Positions 6,221 to 8,594 of a stretch of 8,594 nucleotides of DNA are shown here, in pieces. Both the position numbers and the translations under genes were made by a program. Each line of letters begins with the position of its first letter. Within the stretch, counting starts at the first letter, position 1. The stretch comes from CAMLHU01 sp031393795 (GTDB taxonomy: Bacteria > Gemmatimonadota > Gemmatimonadetes > Gemmatimonadales > GWC2-71-9). The notes under the pieces were generated by a model that was given only the letters and a program-made list of their open reading frames with translations, was not told the DNA's origin and searched no databases. The stretch covers positions 1-8,594 of the forward strand of contig JANMWE010000164.1 of assembly GCA_031393795.1 (NCBI GenBank), read 5' to 3'.

Positions 6221-8594
6221 CTACTCGAAGAGGACCGTCCGAAGGTAGCGACCGGTGTGGGAGGCGGGGACCTTCACGATCTCCTCCGGCGGCCCCTGCG
6301 CCACGACCAATCCGCCACCGCTGCCGGCCTCGGGGCCCATATCGATGATCCAGTCGGCCCGCTTGATCACGTCGAGGTGATGCTCGATGAGGATCACCGT
6401 GTTCCCTGCGTCCACCAGCTTGTCGAGCACCTGGATCAGCACCCGCACGTCGTCCAGATGGAGCCCGGTGGTCGGCTCGTCGAGGATATAGAGCTTCCGC
6501 CCCTTCCTCTTTCCCGCCGCGATCAGTTCGCGGGTGATCTTGAGTCGCTGGGCCTCTCCGCCCGACAGCGTCGTCGCCGGCTGGCCGAGCCGCAGGTAGC
6601 CAAGCCCCACCTGCTGGAGCTGATGGAGGGCGGCGCCGAGCTTCTTCTGGTGCCGGAAGCGCGCCAGGGCCTCCTCGACCGTGAACTGCAGCACGTCGGC
6701 GATCGAGTGTCCCTTGATCTTGACGTCGAGCACCTCGCGCTTGAAGCGGGTCCCATTGCAGGTCTCGCAGGGAACGAAGACGTCGGCCAGGAAGACCATC
6801 TCCACCTGGACGGCGCCGGCGCCTTCGCACGCCTCGCATCGGCCGCCCTCGAGGTTGAAGGAGAAGGTGCTGGAGGTGTAGCCGCGCTGGAGCGAGGTGG
6901 GCTGCGCGGCGTACAGCTCGCGGATCTCGTCGAACGCCTTGACGTAGGTGATCGGATTTGACCGGGGGCTCCGGCCGATCGGCTGCTGGTCGATGAGCAG
7001 CACGTCCTCGACCAGGTCCGCGCCCGAGAGGCCGGTCACCTCACCGACGGTCTCGCCGAGGTGGGTCTTGGCGCCGTGGTCGCCACGGATGCGCGCGGCG
7101 AGCTGGCGGTAGAGCACGTCGTGCACCAGCGTGCTCTTGCCTGAGCCCGACACCCCGGTCACGACGGTCAGCACGCCAAGCGGGATGTCGGCGTCGATCC
7201 CCTGAAGGTTATGCAGCCGCGCCCCCCTGATCTTGAGCCACGACGGGCCCGCCGGCCGCCGCACGCTCGGCACGCCGATCCGCTTGCGACCCGAGAGATA
7301 CTGCCCGGTGAGGGAATCGCCGGCGCCCGACGGTGGGCCGGCGTAGACCACTTCGCCGCCATGCTCACCCGCGCCGGGGCCGATCTCGAGCATGAAGTCG
7401 GCATGCTTGATCGCGGCGAGGTCGTGCTCGACGACGACGACGGTGTTCCCCATGTCGCGCAGCCGCGTGAGGAGCGAAAGGAGCCGGTCGATGTCGCGCG
7501 GGTGGAGGCCTATCGAAGGCTCGTCGAGCACGTACAGCGCATCGACGAGGCTCGCTCCCAGCGCGTTGGAGAGGGAGATCCGCTGGGCTTCACCCCCGGA
7601 AAGGGTGCGGGTCTGGCGATCGAGGGTGAGGTAGCCGAGGCCGGTGTCGAGCAGGAACGAGATACGGGCGTCGAGCTGGGTGAGGACCATCTGGGCGATC
7701 GTCCGCTGGAACGAGGTCCACTCCACGCCGTGGAGCCAGGTGCCGAGGTGGTCGAGCGGGAGCGCGGAGACCTCCGCAATGTTCTTCCCGCCGATCTTCA
7801 CCGCCAGCGCGTCGGGCTTGAGCCGGGTCCCGAGGCAGACGGGGCAGGTCTTGGCGAGTTGATACTGCCGCAGGAAGACGCGGATGTACTGCTTATACCG
7901 CTTCTCCTCCAATCCCTTGAGGAAAGGGAAGATGCCGACGTAGCGTCCGGTCTTGCCGTAGAGGAGCTCGCGCTGGATCGACTTCTTGAGCTTGGACCAC
8001 GGGATGTCCACTGCGCCGCCGAGCTTCTTGACCGTGTCGGCCAGGAGCTTGCGGCGGGTCTCATAGCGGGGCTTGGTCCAGGGGTCGATCGCGCCCTGGG
8101 CGACGCTGCGTCGCGGGTCGGGGATGACGAGCGACTCGTCGTACTCCAGCACGGCGCCGAAGCCATTGCACCCCGGACAGGCCCCGCGCGGGTTATTGAA
8201 TGAAAAGAGGGCGGGGGTGAGGGTCGGCGCCGGGGTGTCGCAGTTGGAGCAGGAGGGGAATTCGGTGAACCGAAAGGGAGCTGGGAGTTTGGAGTTCGGA
8301 GGGGTGCTGTGTGGCGCTCCCAACTCCTGACTCCCAACTCCCGACTCCGTCAGCACCAGCGCCACCCCCTCCCCCTCGCTGAAGGCGAGCTCGATCGCGT
8401 CCACCAGGCGGCCGCGCATCCCGGCGTCGGTGGACAGGCGGTCGACGATGATGAGGACCTCGGCCGAGCCGTGGAGGTCCATCCCCTCGGGGAGCTCGTC
8501 CAGGTGATGCCCGACGCCGTCGACCTGGACCCGCACGAAACCGAGGGCGCGGAGATTCTCGAGGACGAGCCGGTGGTCGCCCCGCATCGACGGG
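6221..8594 (-). CDS. uvrA: UvrA, excinuclease ABC subunit A, N terminus outside window
   Basis: UvrA is the damage-recognising ATPase dimer that loads UvrB in nucleotide excision repair. The frame stays open to the right edge; the in-frame Met at 8587 (SMRGDHRLVLENL) is internal, since about 150 residues with the first Walker A should lie beyond. Numbering from that Met: zinc module CSNC (113-116) with CPGC (137-140), signature LSGGEAQRISL (329-339), Walker B LYVLDEP (351-357), second Walker A GVSGSGKST (478-486), DQQPIGRSPRSNPITY (533-548), C-terminal zinc finger CEAC (584-587) with CETC (607-610), signature LSGGEAQRLKI (674-684), Walker B LYILDEP (699-705) and His-loop EHH (735-737). All ATPase and zinc residues look intact. 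The GIFPFLKGLEEKRYKQYIR segment is of a kind I associate with non-enterobacterial UvrA variants. Odd: residues about 81-103 are an extra segment encoded by palindrome D. The stop lies 8 bases from palindrome C. The promoter is not in view. Confidence 0.96.
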   Translation of the reverse strand, partial: PSMRGDHRLVLENLRALGFVRVQVDGVGHHLDELPEGMDLHGSAEVLIIVDRLSTDAGMRGRLVDAIELAFSEGEGVALVLTESGVGSQELGAPHSTPPNSKLPAPFRFTEFPSCSNCDTPAPTLTPALFSFNNPRGACPGCNGFGAVLEYDESLVIPDPRRSVAQGAIDPWTKPRYETRRKLLADTVKKLGGAVDIPWSKLKKSIQRELLYGKTGRYVGIFPFLKGLEEKRYKQYIRVFLRQYQLAKTCPVCLGTRLKPDALAVKIGGKNIAEVSALPLDHLGTWLHGVEWTSFQRTIAQMVLTQLDARISFLLDTGLGYLTLDRQTRTLSGGEAQRISLSNALGASLVDALYVLDEPSIGLHPRDIDRLLSLLTRLRDMGNTVVVVEHDLAAIKHADFMLEIGPGAGEHGGEVVYAGPPSGAGDSLTGQYLSGRKRIGVPSVRRPAGPSWLKIRGARLHNLQGIDADIPLGVLTVVTGVSGSGKSTLVHDVLYRQLAARIRGDHGAKTHLGETVGEVTGLSGADLVEDVLLIDQQPIGRSPRSNPITYVKAFDEIRELYAAQPTSLQRGYTSSTFSFNLEGGRCEACEGAGAVQVEMVFLADVFVPCETCNGTRFKREVLDVKIKGHSIADVLQFTVEEALARFRHQKKLGAALHQLQQVGLGYLRLGQPATTLSGGEAQRLKITRELIAAGKRKGRKLYILDEPTTGLHLDDVRVLIQVLDKLVDAGNTVILIEHHLDVIKRADWIIDMGPEAGSGGGLVVAQGPPEEIVKVPASHTGRYLRTVLFE
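8277..8348. repeat. Palindrome D inside uvrA, arms of GGAGTYG heptamers
   Basis: On the plus strand 8277-8304 is four 7-base units beginning GGAG (GGAGCTG, GGAGTTT, GGAGTTC, GGAGGGG). On the minus strand 8348-8314 is five units (GGAGTCG, GGAGTTG, GGAGTCA, GGAGTTG, GGAGCGC). The two runs face each other as inverted arms separated by about nine bases. The whole element lies in the uvrA reading frame and encodes the Gly/Ser/Pro-rich stretch ESGVGSQELGAP...NSKLPA with no stop. A small perfect hairpin, TTCGGT-GA-ACCGAA (8261-8274), adjoins it. Confidence 0.82.

Noticed and set aside
7211..8203. Plus-strand open frame (330 codons) antisense to uvrA
   Set aside because: The complementary strand has UvrA ABC motifs throughout. 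The frame has no family features.
1776..8348. CRISPR array or insertion sequence explanation for the repeats
   Set aside because: There are no regularly spaced direct repeats with unique spacers, no Cas gene and no transposase; the elements are single inverted pairs with differing sequences.
6221..8587. Met at 8587 as the true start of UvrA
   Set aside because: The frame is open to the window edge and the first ATPase Walker A region is missing, so this Met is internal.

Overview
The window looks like chromosomal DNA from a GC-rich (mostly about 65-70% by eye) environmental Gram-negative-like bacterium. The gene families and the style of the intergenic repeats would fit Gemmatimonadota or a similar soil/sediment lineage, but nothing in the window proves the taxon. 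There are five protein-coding genes, two of them cut by the window edges, and no tRNA, rRNA, CRISPR array, transposase or phage gene that I can see.

Layout. At 1-1766 (minus) is the N-terminal and catalytic part of an LtaS/OpgB-type membrane sulfatase-fold phosphoglycerol transferase. It runs off the left edge. At 1767-2196 is a 430-bp divergent intergenic region holding a large composite palindrome (1776-1978) and a GC hairpin. At 2197-3216 (plus) is a GT4 glycosyltransferase resembling diacylglycerol glycosyltransferases, with clearly lower GC than its neighbours. At 3217-3342 is a convergent junction with a nested hairpin. At 3343-4521 (minus) is a two-domain DNA alkylation repair protein: an Ogt-type O6-alkylguanine alkyltransferase fused to an AlkA-type glycosylase. 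At 4522-4648 is a divergent spacer filled by an inverted repeat with 22-bp perfect arms. At 4649-6070 (plus) is a PLP-dependent group II decarboxylase of the aromatic amino acid family. At 6071-6220 is a convergent junction filled by another long inverted repeat. At 6221-8594 (minus) is UvrA of nucleotide excision repair, lacking its N terminus only because the window ends.

Functional links. The left pair may act on one pathway: a glycolipid-type glycosyltransferase next to an LtaS-like phosphoglycerol transferase suggests a glycerophosphate-decorated glycolipid or glucan. The right half holds two DNA-repair genes (ogt-alkA and uvrA) on either side of the decarboxylase, with no evident operon because every adjacent pair is divergent or convergent.

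The most unusual signal is structural. Three of the four gene-gene gaps carry a long inverted repeat, and a fourth such repeat lies inside uvrA. In three of the four, each arm is built from short tandem 7-base units (GTRAGGG, TATTGGC or GGAGTYG). The fourth uses roughly 10-base CGGAG-containing units. The copy in uvrA is read in frame and adds a Gly/Pro/Ser-rich segment just before the zinc-binding module. Two enzyme-level oddities stand out: the decarboxylase has Phe where the catalytic-loop Tyr should be, as in plant aromatic aldehyde synthases, and the alkyltransferase has Gln where the DNA-flipping Arg finger normally sits.
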